A stretch of 64,000 nucleotides of DNA from Aquabacter sediminis (GCF_028863665.1 NZ_JARBFX010000016.1:1-64000), one strand, 5' to 3'. Positions 26,640 through 36,061 are shown, numbered from the stretch's first letter. Notes: a model not told the origin generated them from the sequence alone. Translations and numbers: made by a program.

Positions 26640-28526
26640 CTACATCTTAACGGGATAACCCAGTTCCATGGTGCGGTTGCGCGGCAGCCCGAAGCGATCC
26701 ACCGACCGCTCCGCATTGCGCGCCAGGAAGGCGAAGATGTGGGCGATCACGTCCCGCGGCCGCAGCACCTCGTCGGGCGGGATGATGCGCTCGTGGCCGA
26801 TCACATAGATGGATTCGTCTGGATCGATTCCGCGGGCACTCAAGGCCGGGCCGAGGACCGAGGGCACGTCGATCTGCTGCATATAGCCAAATCGCAGATC
26901 CACCCGCACGAAGCCGCCCTCCAGCAGCATCACCTTCACCCGGTCCTCCACCGACACGCGCGGACGCGAGGCGATCCAGACGGAGACGATGACGGCGCGC
27001 TCGAAGCGGATGTGCATCACATCCGCCATGCGCGAGAGGGCCACCGGCGTCATGGCCCCGGCGCGCGACAGGAAGATGGCGGTGCGCGGACTCACCCCGT
27101 CCTGGGCGCGCTCCTTGCGGGCGACGAAGCTGTCCAGCGGCTCGGTGAAGCGCACCTGCTGGGCGACCACCGCCTCAAGGCCGCGGCGCCAGGAGACCAT
27201 CACCAGGATGACGATGCCCGCTATGGTCAGGGGCAGCCAGCCGCCATCGTGAATCTTGCTGAGATTGGCCACCGCGAAAGCCAGGTCGATGCTCAAGAGC
27301 CAGACGCCGAGCGCGATCACGGCGGGCTTGGGCCAGTTCCAGGCGCGGTTTACCTGGGCGATGAAGAGGATGGAGGTGGTCACCATGGCGAAGGCGACCG
27401 CGATGCCATAGGCGGAGGCGAGGCTGTCGGACGAGCCGAAGCCGAGCACAACTGCGATACAGGCGATCATCAACAGGAAGTTGAGCCGCCCCACATAAAT
27501 ATGCTGCTCGTTGTGTTCACTCGTGTAGCGCATGCGCATGGGCGGCAGATAGCCAAGCTCGATGGCCTGCTTGGCGAGCGAGAACACGCCGGTGATGATG
27601 GACTGGGACGCAATGACAGTGGCTGCGGTGGCCAGCAGCAGCAGGGGAATGACCAGGGGATCGGGGCACAGATTGTAGAAGGGATTGCTGACCGCGTTGG
27701 GATCGCTGAGCAGCAAGGCACCCTGGCCGAAATAATTGAGCAGCAGCGCGGGCATGGCGACCGCGAGCCAGGCGCGGGCGATCACTCTGCGGCCGAAATG
27801 GCCGAGGTCCGCATAAAGGGCCTCGCCGCCCGTAATGGCGAGGAAGCAAGCGCCGATGATGACGCCCGACAAGGCGCTGTGATCCTTGATGAGCTGGATG
27901 CCGTGTCGAGGATCGAGCCCCATCAGCACTTGAGGCGCCCGCAGGATCCCGTAGATGCCGAGCACGGCCAGCGAGCCGAACCACAACAGCATGATGGGCC
28001 CGTAGAAGGAGGCGATCCGCTCCGTTCCCGCCCGCTGCGAAATGAAGACGCCGGCAATCACCAGCACGGTCAGCGGCAGCACCCATTCATGCATGTGGGG
28101 CGAGATGACGCCCAAGCCCTCGATGGCCGAGAGCACGGACATGGCCGGGGTGAGCACGCCGTCGCCGATGAGCATGGACGCGCCCAGAAGACCCGCCGCC
28201 AGAAGATACCATCGCAGCCCGATGGCGCTGCGGTGCAGGTCCAGCAAGGTGACGAGGGCCAGGATGCCGCCTTCGCCGTCATTGTCGGCGCGCAGAACCA
28301 GCATCACATATTTGATCGTCACCGAGAGGATGATCGACCAGGTGATGAGGGACAAAAGGCCAAGCACGTCGCTGGCCAGGAAGTTCTCACCGCCCACCGC
28401 AAGCACGCCCTGCTTGAGCGCGTAGAGGGGGCTGGTGCCGATGTCGCCGAAGACGACGCCCAGCGCCCCGATCTCGGCGGCGAAAGGCAGGATGCGTTTG
28501 CGGTCTCGGAGGACGCTCGAGCGCAT
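26640..28526 (-). CDS. kup: Low-affinity potassium transporter Kup
   Basis: Proton-coupled potassium uptake protein of the KUP/HAK/KT family in the inner membrane. The 628-residue product starts with the family signature GALGVVFGDIGTSPLYALKQ (about residues 21-40), then GGILALVTLLD, LIGDGVLTPAMSVLSAIEGL and TGGEALYADLGHFG, twelve hydrophobic segments to about residue 460, and a soluble C-terminal domain. Length equals E. coli Kup (622) closely. Single gene, with TrkH elsewhere in the window providing a second uptake system. Confidence 0.97.
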   Translation of the reverse strand: MRSSVLRDRKRILPFAAEIGALGVVFGDIGTSPLYALKQGVLAVGGENFLASDVLGLLSLITWSIILSVTIKYVMLVLRADNDGEGGILALVTLLDLHRSAIGLRWYLLAAGLLGASMLIGDGVLTPAMSVLSAIEGLGVISPHMHEWVLPLTVLVIAGVFISQRAGTERIASFYGPIMLLWFGSLAVLGIYGILRAPQVLMGLDPRHGIQLIKDHSALSGVIIGACFLAITGGEALYADLGHFGRRVIARAWLAVAMPALLLNYFGQGALLLSDPNAVSNPFYNLCPDPLVIPLLLLATAATVIASQSIITGVFSLAKQAIELGYLPPMRMRYTSEHNEQHIYVGRLNFLLMIACIAVVLGFGSSDSLASAYGIAVAFAMVTTSILFIAQVNRAWNWPKPAVIALGVWLLSIDLAFAVANLSKIHDGGWLPLTIAGIVILVMVSWRRGLEAVVAQQVRFTEPLDSFVARKERAQDGVSPRTAIFLSRAGAMTPVALSRMADVMHIRFERAVIVSVWIASRPRVSVEDRVKVMLLEGGFVRVDLRFGYMQQIDVPSVLGPALSARGIDPDESIYVIGHERIIPPDEVLRPRDVIAHIFAFLARNAERSVDRFGLPRNRTMELGYPVKM

Positions 28527-28813
28527 GTCACAAAGCCCAGAGGATCACCGGGGGACCGACCATTGGATGCACGGGCGCCCCGCAGGCGACCCGACTGCAG
28601 CCGAAGCACGGCCCGTCGCGCACCACACGCGGCGCACGGAAAGGCCCTGATGGCGGCGGGAGCACGAAGGCAAAGCATCGAACCCGTCGAAGAACACGTC
28701 CAAGACCGCCCCCCAGCCACGCCACGAACCAAGCGCCGCGCAAGTCTCACACCTAGCCCCGATTGCCTTGCGTGACAATGACAGATGCGGAGCGCACCGG
28801 CCCGACGGCCGGC
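28527..28813 (-). other. Upstream region of kup
   Basis: About 290 bases between the ahcY terminator and the kup start, expected to carry the kup promoter. Apart from one isolated CTGTCAT half-site on the minus strand (28778-28784) nothing recognisable is seen. No ydaO-type or other riboswitch signature was found. Confidence 0.35.
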
Positions 28814-28848
28814 GACAAAAAACCCCGGCGCGGAGGCCGCGCCGGGGG
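28814..28848 (-). terminator. Intrinsic terminator of ahcY
   Basis: Perfect 11-bp stem (CCCCGGCGCGG / CCGCGCCGGGG, 28823-28847) with a 3-base loop, then TTTTTTG on the minus strand; about 40 bases after the ahcY stop. Confidence 0.9.
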
Positions 28849-28886
28849 GATGTGCGGGAAACCAATCGCTGTGAGCCCGTCTGGGC

Positions 28887-30284
28887 TCAGTAGCGATAAT
28901 GTTCGGGCTTGAACGGGCCGGTCTGCGCCACGCCGATATAGGCGGACTGCTCGTCGGAGAGGCGCGTCAGCTTGACGCCGATCTTCTCCAGGTGAAGCAT
29001 CGCCACCTTCTCATCCAGGTGCTTGGGCAGGGTGTAGACCTTCTTGTCGTACTGCCCGGGCTTGGTCCACAGCTCGATCTGGGCCAGCGTCTGGTTGGTG
29101 AAGGACGCCGACATCACGAAGCTGGGATGGCCGGTGGCATTGCCCAGGTTCACCAGGCGGCCTTCCGAGAGCAGGATGATGCGCTTCTTGTCGGGGAACT
29201 CGACCTCGTCCACCTGCGGCTTCACATTGTGCCACTTGAAGTTCTTCAGAGCGGCGACCTGGATCTCGCTGTCGAAGTGGCCGATGTTGCAGACGATGGC
29301 GCGGTCCTTCATGGCCCGCATGTGGTCGACCGTAATGACGTCCAGGTTGCCGGTGGCAGTCACGAAGATGTCGGCGCGCGGCGCGGCATCTTCCATGGTG
29401 GTGACCTCATAGCCTTCCATCGCCGCCTGGAGCGCGCAGATGGGATCGACTTCGGACACCATCACGCGGCAGCCGGCATTGCGCAGCGAGGCGGCCGAGC
29501 CTTTGCCCACGTCGCCGAAGCCGGCGATCATGGCGACCTTGCCGGCCATCATCACGTCGGTGCCACGACGGATGCCGTCCACCAGGCTCTCGCGGCAGCC
29601 ATAGAGGTTGTCGAACTTCGACTTGGTGACGCTGTCATTCACGTTGATGGCGGGCCACAGCAGCGTGCCCTTCTTCTGCATCTCGTAGAGACGATGCACG
29701 CCCGTGGTGGTCTCCTCGGTCACGCCACGGATGGACTTGGCCAGGGTGGTGTACCAGCCGGGCTTGTGCTTGAGGCGGCGCTTGATGGCGGCGAAGAGGA
29801 CTTCCTCCTCCTCATTGGTGGCGCCATCGAGGAAGGCGGTGTCGCCCTGCTCGGCGCGCAGGCCGAGATGCACCAGGAGCGTGGCGTCGCCGCCGTCGTC
29901 CAGGATCATGTTCGGCGCACCGCCATCGGCCCACTCGAAGATGCGGTGGGTATATTCCCAGTACTCCTCCAGGGTCTCGCCCTTGATGGCGAAGACCGGG
30001 GTGCCGGCGGCCGCGATGGCGGCGGCGGCGTGATCCTGGGTCGAATAGATGTTGCACGAAGCCCAGCGCACATCGGCGCCGAGCGCCTTCAGGGTCTCGA
30101 TCAGCACGCCGGTCTGGATGGTCATGTGCAGGGAGCCGGCGATGCGGGCGCCCTTCAGCGGCTGGGACGGGCCGTATTCCGCGCGGGTGGCCATCAGGCC
30201 GGGCATTTCGATCTCGGCGATGTCCAGTTCCTTGCGGCCCCAGTCGGCGAGACTGATGTCCTTGACCACGTAATCGGCACTCAT
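28887..30284 (-). CDS. ahcY: Adenosylhomocysteinase
   Basis: Hydrolyses S-adenosylhomocysteine to homocysteine and adenosine, clearing the by-product of methylation. The 465-residue protein has the N-terminal [21 protein letters not shown], substrate motifs [18 protein letters not shown] and [13 protein letters not shown], the NAD motif [10 protein letters not shown], and the C-terminal family ending KPEHYRY. The length of about 465 matches the proteobacterial form with an insert. Start 30284 has GGAG 8-9 bases upstream; the extension to 30371 is non-homologous. A palindrome (30376-30397) in its promoter region may be a methionine-cycle repressor site. Confidence 0.97.
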   Translation of the reverse strand: MSADYVVKDISLADWGRKELDIAEIEMPGLMATRAEYGPSQPLKGARIAGSLHMTIQTGVLIETLKALGADVRWASCNIYSTQDHAAAAIAAAGTPVFAIKGETLEEYWEYTHRIFEWADGGAPNMILDDGGDATLLVHLGLRAEQGDTAFLDGATNEEEEVLFAAIKRRLKHKPGWYTTLAKSIRGVTEETTTGVHRLYEMQKKGTLLWPAINVNDSVTKSKFDNLYGCRESLVDGIRRGTDVMMAGKVAMIAGFGDVGKGSAASLRNAGCRVMVSEVDPICALQAAMEGYEVTTMEDAAPRADIFVTATGNLDVITVDHMRAMKDRAIVCNIGHFDSEIQVAALKNFKWHNVKPQVDEVEFPDKKRIILLSEGRLVNLGNATGHPSFVMSASFTNQTLAQIELWTKPGQYDKKVYTLPKHLDEKVAMLHLEKIGVKLTRLSDEQSAYIGVAQTGPFKPEHYRY

Positions 30285-30375
30285 GAGATTCACTCCGTCC
30301 GGGATTGCGGGCGCCCGGGATGCGCCTCCCCATCCTGGGAGCGATGTACCATGGCGCACCGGCCGCCGCAATCAA

Positions 30376-30397
30376 GATATAAACAAATGCTTATATC
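30376..30397. promoter_or_regulatory. Palindromic operator candidate upstream of ahcY
   Basis: Perfect inverted repeat GATATAA-N8-TTATATC about 90 bases before the ahcY start, AT-rich in a GC-rich setting. ArsR-family SahR repressors that respond to S-adenosylhomocysteine control ahcY in many Proteobacteria, and this has the size and shape of such a site. The regulator itself is not in the window, so the assignment is inference. Confidence 0.5.
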
Positions 30398-30482
30398 ATT
30401 GAAAAGCCCTCCGGACTCCGCGACTTGCGTTCCCCGCATGCGAGCCCTGCGCTGCCTGCCGCAGCGTAAAAAGAGCAAGGCT

Positions 30483-30510
30483 TTGATTCTGGCCGTTTTT
30501 GTGCTATACA
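30483..30510 (+). promoter_or_regulatory. Sigma-70-type promoter of carD
   Basis: TTGATT (30483-30488), 16-base spacer, TATACA (30505-30510). A GATTC CcrM site (30485-30489) overlaps the -35 hexamer. The start would lie near 30517, giving carD a leader of about 270 bases in which I find no known riboswitch. Confidence 0.55.
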
Positions 30511-30750
30511 AACAGATACAGTCGATTGCTTCCTGAACCATCCGCATCGTGCCTGTACATCGGCGCATTCTCGGGAACATAGGGGCGAGAATTCGAGCAT
30601 CCGGCCACAGCGGGACGGATGCGGCTGAACAGTAGTGGTCTTCGACTGATTATGAGCGGGTTGTCGGGCGTTCCGGCCGAGACCCAGTCGCCAGCGATAG
30701 GTGCAGCACCGCCTGGATAATACCGGACGCGGGCGGACGCGCGCCAACAC

Positions 30751-30772
30751 GATCCGGCCCCCGGGCCGGATC
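30751..30772 (+). promoter_or_regulatory. Hairpin adjoining the carD ribosome-binding site
   Basis: Perfect 10-bp inverted repeat GATCCGGCCC / GGGCCGGATC with a 2-base centre, ending one base before the AGGAG (30773-30777) of carD. A hairpin this strong next to the SD could affect ribosome access or define the mRNA. Confidence 0.5.
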
Positions 30773-30788
30773 AGGAGTGGTCAAGAGC

Positions 30789-31379
30789 ATGTCGACAAAG
30801 AAGACTGCCCAGGTCCGCCTTGGTTTTAAGACGGGCGAGCATATCGTGTACCCCTCGCACGGCGTCGGTCGTATCATGGCCATCGAAGAACAGGAAGTGG
30901 CCGGCTTCAAGCTCGAACTGTTCGTCATCTCCTTCGAAAAGGACAAGATGACTCTCCGGGTTCCGGTACCCAAGATTGCCACCGTTGGCATGCGCAAGCT
31001 CTCCGAAGGTCCCGTCGTGGCCAAGGCGCTGGAGACCCTCAAGGGTCGCGCCCGCGTCAAGCGCACCATGTGGAGCCGCCGCGCCCAGGAATATGAAGCC
31101 AAGATCAATTCCGGCGACCTGATCGCCATTTCCGAAGTGGTGCGCGATCTCTACCGGTCCGACGCCCAGCCCGAGCAGTCCTATTCCGAGCGCCAGCTGT
31201 ACGAAGCCGCGCTCGACCGGATGGCGCGCGAGCTGTCGGCCGTGCAGAACCTCACCGAGACCGAGTCCATCAAGCTGATCGAGCAGCACCTCCAGAAGGG
31301 TCCGCGCCGCGGCGCCGCCAAGGCGGAAGATGCGGAAGCCGATCTCGACGCCGATCTGGAAGCCGACGAGGCGGCCTGA
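30789..31379 (+). CDS. carD: CarD/CdnL-family transcriptional regulator
   Basis: RNA-polymerase-binding factor that stabilises open complexes at rRNA and other growth promoters. The 196-residue protein has the CarD RNAP-interaction fold (FKTGEHIVYPSHGVGRIMAIEEQEV, then LFVISFEKDKMTLRVPV, about residues 12-75) and a helical C-terminal DNA-binding part with the conserved WSRRAQEYEAKINSGDLIAISEVVRDLY motif. The Asp/Glu/Ala-rich tail is typical in alphaproteobacteria. ATG 30789 is preferred; a GTG at 30777 overlaps the AGGAG. Single gene with a strong terminator, divergent from ahcY. Confidence 0.95.
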   Translation: MSTKKTAQVRLGFKTGEHIVYPSHGVGRIMAIEEQEVAGFKLELFVISFEKDKMTLRVPVPKIATVGMRKLSEGPVVAKALETLKGRARVKRTMWSRRAQEYEAKINSGDLIAISEVVRDLYRSDAQPEQSYSERQLYEAALDRMARELSAVQNLTETESIKLIEQHLQKGPRRGAAKAEDAEADLDADLEADEAA

Positions 31380-31428
31380 CCGCCACTTTCGGACGGCGCC
31401 GGATCACCTCGCCCCTCTCGACCCAAGG

Positions 31429-31461
31429 AAAAGGCCCGGGCGTCACCGCCCGGGCCTTTTT
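31429..31461. terminator. Intrinsic terminator of carD
   Basis: A 14-base arm AAAAGGCCCGGGCG, 4-base loop TCAC, then CGCCCGGGCCTTTT plus one more T. The A- and T-tracts make it usable on both strands, so it may also end cheZ transcription. Confidence 0.92.
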
Positions 31462-31531
31462 CACATCCAGACCTCTCCACATCAAGATCGCTCCCCCGTG
31501 ACGCGCCCCGCAGGGGGCGCACCATCAGGCG

Positions 31532-32254
31532 TCACGCGAACAGGCTGTCGATGTCGTCTTGGGAGACCACGTTCTCGTCATCGGCCAGAGCCGGGCCGTT
31601 GAGCAGGGCCTCATCGCCTTCGCGGGGAATGATGCCGGCATCCTGGGCCACAGCGTCCGCGCCGCCCCAGATGTCGGTCATGCGCTGCACGCGCTGCTCG
31701 ATGAACACCAGCAGCTTGACAACCTTGCGGATGCGCTGGCCGGTAATGTCCTGGAAGTTGCAGGCCTCGAATGTCTTGATGACATTGGCCTGGATTTCCT
31801 CGGCAATGCTGAGGTCATCTCCCGAAAGGCGGCCGAGCAGCGCGTTCACAGAGGTGTCGATGGCCTCGGCGCAGGACAGGATCGCCTCCGTGGCTTCCTC
31901 GGTGTCATAGACCACCGCATCCAGCTCGTCGGTGGCGCGGAAAAGTTTCTCGCCGCGCGTGCCTTCCGAATGGAGACTGGCAATCTCCGTCTTGGTGTTG
32001 CGGATGGCATCCTGGATGGTCTCGATGCCCGCCCAGAGGACGTTGCGGTCACGCTCGCGGTCTGCTTCCGGATCCCGCTGGTTGAACTTGGCGATCTCCG
32101 AGCGGATCTCCACCAATTCCTGCAGGACGCGGTTGAAATGGGCGTCCTCTGCCGCCGCCGGCTGGATGCCCGGCGGGACATCATTGACTGCGGGGGCAGC
32201 GGACCGGCCCGCCGTGGTTACCTCAATCCTGAAAGGTCGCCGGCTGGCCATCAT
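31532..32254 (-). CDS. cheZ: Chemotaxis protein phosphatase CheZ
   Basis: Dephosphorylates CheY-P. The 240-residue protein is mainly helical; the catalytic pair is in ACNFQDITGQRIRKVVK with Asp169 and Gln173, the same spacing as Asp143/Gln147 of E. coli CheZ. The C-terminus SQDDIDSLFA matches the CheY-binding tail, after an acidic Gly/Pro-rich linker. Start at 32254 (Met-Met) has GGAGGAG upstream. It is divergent from the cheY-like gene at 32438, its likely partner. CheZ is less common in alphaproteobacteria than CheX or phosphate sinks. Confidence 0.93.
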   Translation of the reverse strand: MMASRRPFRIEVTTAGRSAAPAVNDVPPGIQPAAAEDAHFNRVLQELVEIRSEIAKFNQRDPEADRERDRNVLWAGIETIQDAIRNTKTEIASLHSEGTRGEKLFRATDELDAVVYDTEEATEAILSCAEAIDTSVNALLGRLSGDDLSIAEEIQANVIKTFEACNFQDITGQRIRKVVKLLVFIEQRVQRMTDIWGGADAVAQDAGIIPREGDEALLNGPALADDENVVSQDDIDSLFA

Positions 32255-32437
32255 GGACTCCTCCTGCCTGCTGCTTCGCCGTCGCTATTCTATAAATCGA
32301 AGCGGATTTCGCCGAAAGACCTCCCCCAACTGCCCCGCAAGCTCCGCGCAAGCTAAAATAGACTACAAAGCCAGCGTCATACCGGCGAGCTATCTGCCGG
32401 AATTACTTATCCCTGTGCCCCGCTGACGGAGTGAGCC

Positions 32438-32821
32438 ATGGCGGTTGATTTGTCGATGCCGGTCCTTGTGGTGGACGATTACAAAACCATGGTCCGCATC
32501 ATCCGGAACCTCTTGAAGCAGATCGGCTTCGATGATGTTGACGAGGCCTCGGACGGAACCGAAGCCCTGGCGAAGCTCAAAGAGCGTCGCTATGGACTTG
32601 TGATTTCCGACTGGAACATGGAGCCCATGACCGGCTACGAGCTCTTGAAGCGCGTGCGGGACGATGCGGATCTCGGCGAGATCCCCTTCATCATGGTCAC
32701 CGCGGAAGCCAAATCCGAGAACGTGATCGCCGCCAAGAAGGCCGGCGTGAGCAACTACATCGTGAAGCCTTTCAATGCCCAGACCCTGAAGGGCAAGATC
32801 GACACGGTGTTCGAGGCCTGA
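32438..32821 (+). CDS. cheY: Chemotaxis response regulator CheY
   Basis: Single-domain receiver of 127 residues that should control the flagellar motor when phosphorylated by CheA. Conserved sites: Asp13-Asp14, phospho-acceptor Asp58 in LVISDWNMEPMTG, Thr88 in FIMVTAEAK and Lys110 in YIVKPF. The DWNMEPM segment is characteristic of CheY rather than of transcriptional regulators. No output domain. It is divergent from cheZ with a 183-base gap. No cheA or cheW lies in this window. Confidence 0.93.
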   Translation: MAVDLSMPVLVVDDYKTMVRIIRNLLKQIGFDDVDEASDGTEALAKLKERRYGLVISDWNMEPMTGYELLKRVRDDADLGEIPFIMVTAEAKSENVIAAKKAGVSNYIVKPFNAQTLKGKIDTVFEA

Positions 32822-32856
32822 GCTCCAAAGGCCGTGCCGCGCAGACGTGCGGCGCT

Positions 32857-32878
32857 GCCGGGTCCCTCAGGACCCGGC
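32857..32878 (+). terminator. Hairpin after cheY
   Basis: A 9-bp stem GCCGGGTCC / GGACCCGGC with CTCA loop, 36 bases past the cheY stop, followed by a pyrimidine-rich rather than T-rich stretch. A weak terminator. Confidence 0.5.
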
Positions 32879-33379
32879 CTCCCCCTCTTCATCCCATCGA
32901 CCGCTGCCGCTTCACCCGCCTGGCTCACCCGCCCGGCGGGTTGCGACGTTTGGGCCGCTGGGACCTGCCACATGGGGTACTTTCCGCACCCGCTTGCTCT
33001 CAGAGGCGTGTTGTTGTGCGCCGCGGAATGCCTGTTCATGGCCGAGCTTGCGCGGGGGCAGTCGAAGCTGAGTGGGATCGTTCCCAAATGATCCAGATCC
33101 GCGGTGAAGTCCGGTCCGATCCGAGCCCCGCCCAAGGCATGGATGGTATGGGGAAACCGGACCTACGTAGTTCGTCGTAGTTGAATCCTTCCAGTCTCCC
33201 TTTTCTTCGCCGGTTACCGGTCAAAACGGAGGGATTCTTCGATCCAAACGCGAATGACTTCAACTTGAGGCCGGCGGCGTCCAAACCTAATTGTTTACCC
33301 ATCGGTTGAGCGCCAGACCAAAGACCCAAGCTCGACACCCAACCGGAAGATCTACTGTAGCAAAAGGGGGGACCCCACC
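32879..33379. other. Long non-coding upstream region of ftcR
   Basis: About 500 bases without a credible gene. The last 220 bases are noticeably AT-richer. Two GANTC sites (33183 and 33233), a direct repeat GTAGTT at 33167 and 33177, and a weak promoter (TTGAGG 33265-33270, 17 bases, TAATTG 33288-33293) are visible. The ftcR promoter and regulatory sites should be here. Confidence 0.4.
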
Positions 33380-34048
33380 ATGTACGTTGTCGTCGATCAC
33401 CGGGCCAGTGTCGCGGAAAGCTATGTCTCCAGCTTCGCCCGTGAAGGTTTTTCATCTCAGAGCTTCAGCAATGAAGAGTTCCGGGAGTGGATCAACACCG
33501 CTTCCGAAGCCGACATCGGCGCGGTCGAGAGCTTTCTCCTCGGTGACTTCGACGCCCGCCCAGCCTATGCGGAGATCATCCGCACCCACAGCCCGGCGCC
33601 CATCATCGCGCTCGCCGACATCAAGTGCCTGTCCCAGACGCTCGAACTCTTCACTGCCGGCATCGACGACGTGGTGCGCAAGCCGGTTCATGTGCGGGAA
33701 ATCGTGGCGCGGGCCGACGCGGTGTGGAGGCGCCTGAACTCCGCCACCGGGCCCGCGCTCAGCGGTCGCCTTCAGGTCTATTTCGACGGCCGTGACCCCA
33801 CCGTGGACGGCACCCCCCTGCCGCTGCCCCGGCGCGAGCGTCACATCCTCGAATACCTGGTCAAGAATTCCAAGCGCCGGGTCACCAAGACCCAGATCTT
33901 CAACACCATCTACGGCATCTTCAATGACGACGTGGATGAGAGCGTGGTCGAGGGCCACATGAGCAAGCTGCGCAAGAAGCTGCGCCTGCAGCTCGGCCAC
34001 GAGGTTATCGATGCCAAGCGCTATCTTGGCTACCAGTTCATCGGGTGA
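33380..34048 (+). CDS. ftcR: Flagellar transcriptional regulator FtcR
   Basis: Two-component-type regulator known in Rhizobiales (first in Brucella) as an activator of flagellar genes. The 222-residue protein has a degenerate receiver (MYVVVDHRASVAESY; phospho-Asp position occupied by the AVESFLLG segment; KPVHVREIVAR intact) and a C-terminal winged helix with LPLPRRERHILEYLVKNSKRRVTKTQIFNTIYGIF and SKLRKKLRLQLG. The wHTH and spacing match FtcR as I recall it. Lacking the usual acceptor Asp around residue 51-55, it probably acts without phosphorylation. It lies between cheY and an MCP, consistent with motility control. Confidence 0.9.
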   Translation: MYVVVDHRASVAESYVSSFAREGFSSQSFSNEEFREWINTASEADIGAVESFLLGDFDARPAYAEIIRTHSPAPIIALADIKCLSQTLELFTAGIDDVVRKPVHVREIVARADAVWRRLNSATGPALSGRLQVYFDGRDPTVDGTPLPLPRRERHILEYLVKNSKRRVTKTQIFNTIYGIFNDDVDESVVEGHMSKLRKKLRLQLGHEVIDAKRYLGYQFIG

Positions 34049-34082
34049 GGCTCCTCCCACCCCGCCTCGCCCCGCGCCGGCC

Positions 34083-34110
34083 GCCCCGCCGCCGCGGGGC
34101 TTTTGTTTTC
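34083..34110 (+). terminator. Intrinsic terminator of ftcR
   Basis: A 7-bp stem GCCCCGC / GCGGGGC with a 4-base loop (34083-34100), then TTTTGTTTTC; 35 bases past the ftcR stop. Confidence 0.85.
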
Positions 34111-34250
34111 AAGGCCCTGCGAAGGCTCGGGAAACGCGAAGCCGGCAAGCCTGACGCCAGCTTGGGCGCCTAATCATGCCATGCGGCCGCACCCTCGCCG
34201 CTCGACCAAGATTTGAGCGGCCGCGCCGCCGCCCCCGCCTGGAGATGACA

Positions 34251-35927
34251 ATGCGTCTGACCTTGAAAACGTCCTTGATCGCGACCGTCGCGCTGCTGGT
34301 GGCCATGCTTGCCTCGCTGAGCGCCATCTCGATCTACCAGCTGAACGGTGCGTCCAAGCACATCAACGAAATCACCACCAATTGGCTGCCCAGCGTCCGC
34401 GCCGTCGGCGAAATCCGCTACCTGATCACCCGCATACGAGCCGTGGCCGTGCGCGCCGTTCTCGTGCAGGACGCGAAGCTGCACCAGCAGGCGGTGGATC
34501 GCACCAAGGACCTGGACATCCGCTTCAAGGATGCGTCAAAGGCCTATGAAGCGATCATCACCTTTGATAGCGAACGGGAAAATTGGCGCACCTTCCAGGC
34601 GGAATGGGCGACCTACATGAAGATGCAGTCGGACATGTTCGGCGCCTATGGGCGCAAGGACGCCGAAGCCCTTCAGAAGCTGGCGACGGATTCCGCCGTC
34701 CAGTTCGACGATGCCATGAAGTATCTGGCGAAGCTCGTCGAAATCAATGACGATGCCGCAAAGGCCGAGAGCGACGCAAGCACGTCCGAAATCGCCACCG
34801 CCTTCTGGATCATCGGGGCCTTCAGCCTTCTGGCGCTTGCCATTGGCCTTGCCGCCATCGTGTTCGTGCTCGTCGGCGTGGTGCGCCCGATCAATCGCAT
34901 CACCTCCTCCATGCAGGCCATTTCCGGCGGGAACCTCAACGCCGAGATCCCGAGCCTCACCGCCAAGAACGAGGTCGGCGAGATGGCCCGCACCCTGGAA
35001 GTCTTCCGCGACGGCCTCGCCGAGACGGAGCGCCTGCGCCTCGCCCAGGTGGAGAAGGAAGCCGAGATGGCCCGCAAGCTCGTTGCCGAGCGCAACGCCA
35101 TCGCCGATGCCTTCCAGGCCAAGATGGGCGCCATCGCCGACCAGTTCGCCGGTTCCTCCACGGAAATGTCGGACGCCGCCCGCAACCTGTCCGCCACGGC
35201 CGAGGAAACCTCGCGCCAGGCCCATGCGGTCACCAATGCGGCCGAAGGCGCCTCCAGCAACGTGCAGACGGTCGCCGCCTCGGCCGAGGAATTGTCCGCC
35301 TCCATCCGCGAAATGAGCGACCAGGTGTCCTCGTCCGCCGAGATCGCCCGCTCCGCCGCCCACGAGGCTGAGAAGACCTCGGACAATATCCAGCAGCTCT
35401 CGGCCGCGGCCCAGAGCATCGGGCAGGTGCTCTCCCTCATCAAGGACATCGCCGAGCAGACCAACCTGCTGGCCCTCAACGCCACCATCGAGGCAGCGCG
35501 GGCCGGCGATGCGGGCCGGGGCTTCGCCGTGGTCGCCGCCGAGGTGAAGGAACTGGCCGCCCAGACCGCCAAGGCGACGGATGAGATCTCGTCCAAGATC
35601 AACGAGATCCAGAACGCCACCAATTCCACGGTGACCTCGATCTCCTCCATCGTGTCCACCATCAACAATGTGCGCGACCTGACCGCCATCATCGCCGGCG
35701 CGGTGGAAGAGCAGCGGGCCGCCACCAGCGAGATCGCGGCCAACACCCACCGGGCCGCGATGGGCGCCACCCAGGTGACCAACAACATCTCCGGCGTCGG
35801 CCAGGCGGCGGGCATGACCGGCTCGGCCGCCACCCAGCTGATGAGCCTGTCCTCTTCCCTGTCCGCCCAGTCCCAGGACCTGCAGCGGGAGGTTTCCACC
35901 TTCGTGCAGTCGCTGCGGGCGGCCTGA
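34251..35927 (+). CDS. Methyl-accepting chemotaxis protein
   Basis: Inner-membrane chemoreceptor of 558 residues. TM1 lies at about 8-28, followed by a periplasmic four-helix-type domain of about 150 residues ([24 protein letters not shown], resembling 4HB_MCP), TM2 near residues 187-213, a HAMP domain ([24 protein letters not shown]), and the cytoplasmic signalling domain with the hairpin tip [40 protein letters not shown]. Start ATG 34251 has GGAG 6 bases upstream; ATG 34245 overlaps the SD. No C-terminal CheR-binding pentapeptide is seen. The ligand is unknown. Confidence 0.94.
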   Translation: MRLTLKTSLIATVALLVAMLASLSAISIYQLNGASKHINEITTNWLPSVRAVGEIRYLITRIRAVAVRAVLVQDAKLHQQAVDRTKDLDIRFKDASKAYEAIITFDSERENWRTFQAEWATYMKMQSDMFGAYGRKDAEALQKLATDSAVQFDDAMKYLAKLVEINDDAAKAESDASTSEIATAFWIIGAFSLLALAIGLAAIVFVLVGVVRPINRITSSMQAISGGNLNAEIPSLTAKNEVGEMARTLEVFRDGLAETERLRLAQVEKEAEMARKLVAERNAIADAFQAKMGAIADQFAGSSTEMSDAARNLSATAEETSRQAHAVTNAAEGASSNVQTVAASAEELSASIREMSDQVSSSAEIARSAAHEAEKTSDNIQQLSAAAQSIGQVLSLIKDIAEQTNLLALNATIEAARAGDAGRGFAVVAAEVKELAAQTAKATDEISSKINEIQNATNSTVTSISSIVSTINNVRDLTAIIAGAVEEQRAATSEIAANTHRAAMGATQVTNNISGVGQAAGMTGSAATQLMSLSSSLSAQSQDLQREVSTFVQSLRAA

Positions 35928-35978
35928 GCCCCCGATCGCCCGCCCCGCGTGCCGGGGCGGGCTCATCCGGCCAGCCAC

Positions 35979-36013
35979 AAAAAAGGGCGCTCCCGGCGGG
36001 GCGCCCTTTTTTT
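35979..36013. terminator. Bidirectional terminator between the MCP and the receiver-MarR gene
   Basis: AAAAAAGGGCGC (35979-35990) pairs with GCGCCCTTTTTT (36001-36012) around a 10-base loop. The A/T tracts make it work for both convergent genes. Confidence 0.9.
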
Positions 36014-36061
36014 GACGTGCGAACAGAGATCGCGTGGGGCGCCTGTGCGGCGCCCCTTGCG

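Noticed and set aside
26589-28775. A 728-codon plus-strand frame opposite kup
   Set aside because: Same antisense artefact; kup is unambiguous on the minus strand.
28778-28784. CTGTCAT (minus strand) upstream of kup
   Set aside because: Perfect half-site but neighbouring 11-base positions do not match; likely chance.
28545-28865. Overlapping short frames between kup and ahcY
   Set aside because: Arg/Cys-rich translations without motifs, one running through the ahcY terminator; no SD.
32834-33091. An 85-codon frame after cheY
   Set aside because: Begins inside the terminator region, has no ribosome-binding site, and the composition is unlike neighbouring genes.
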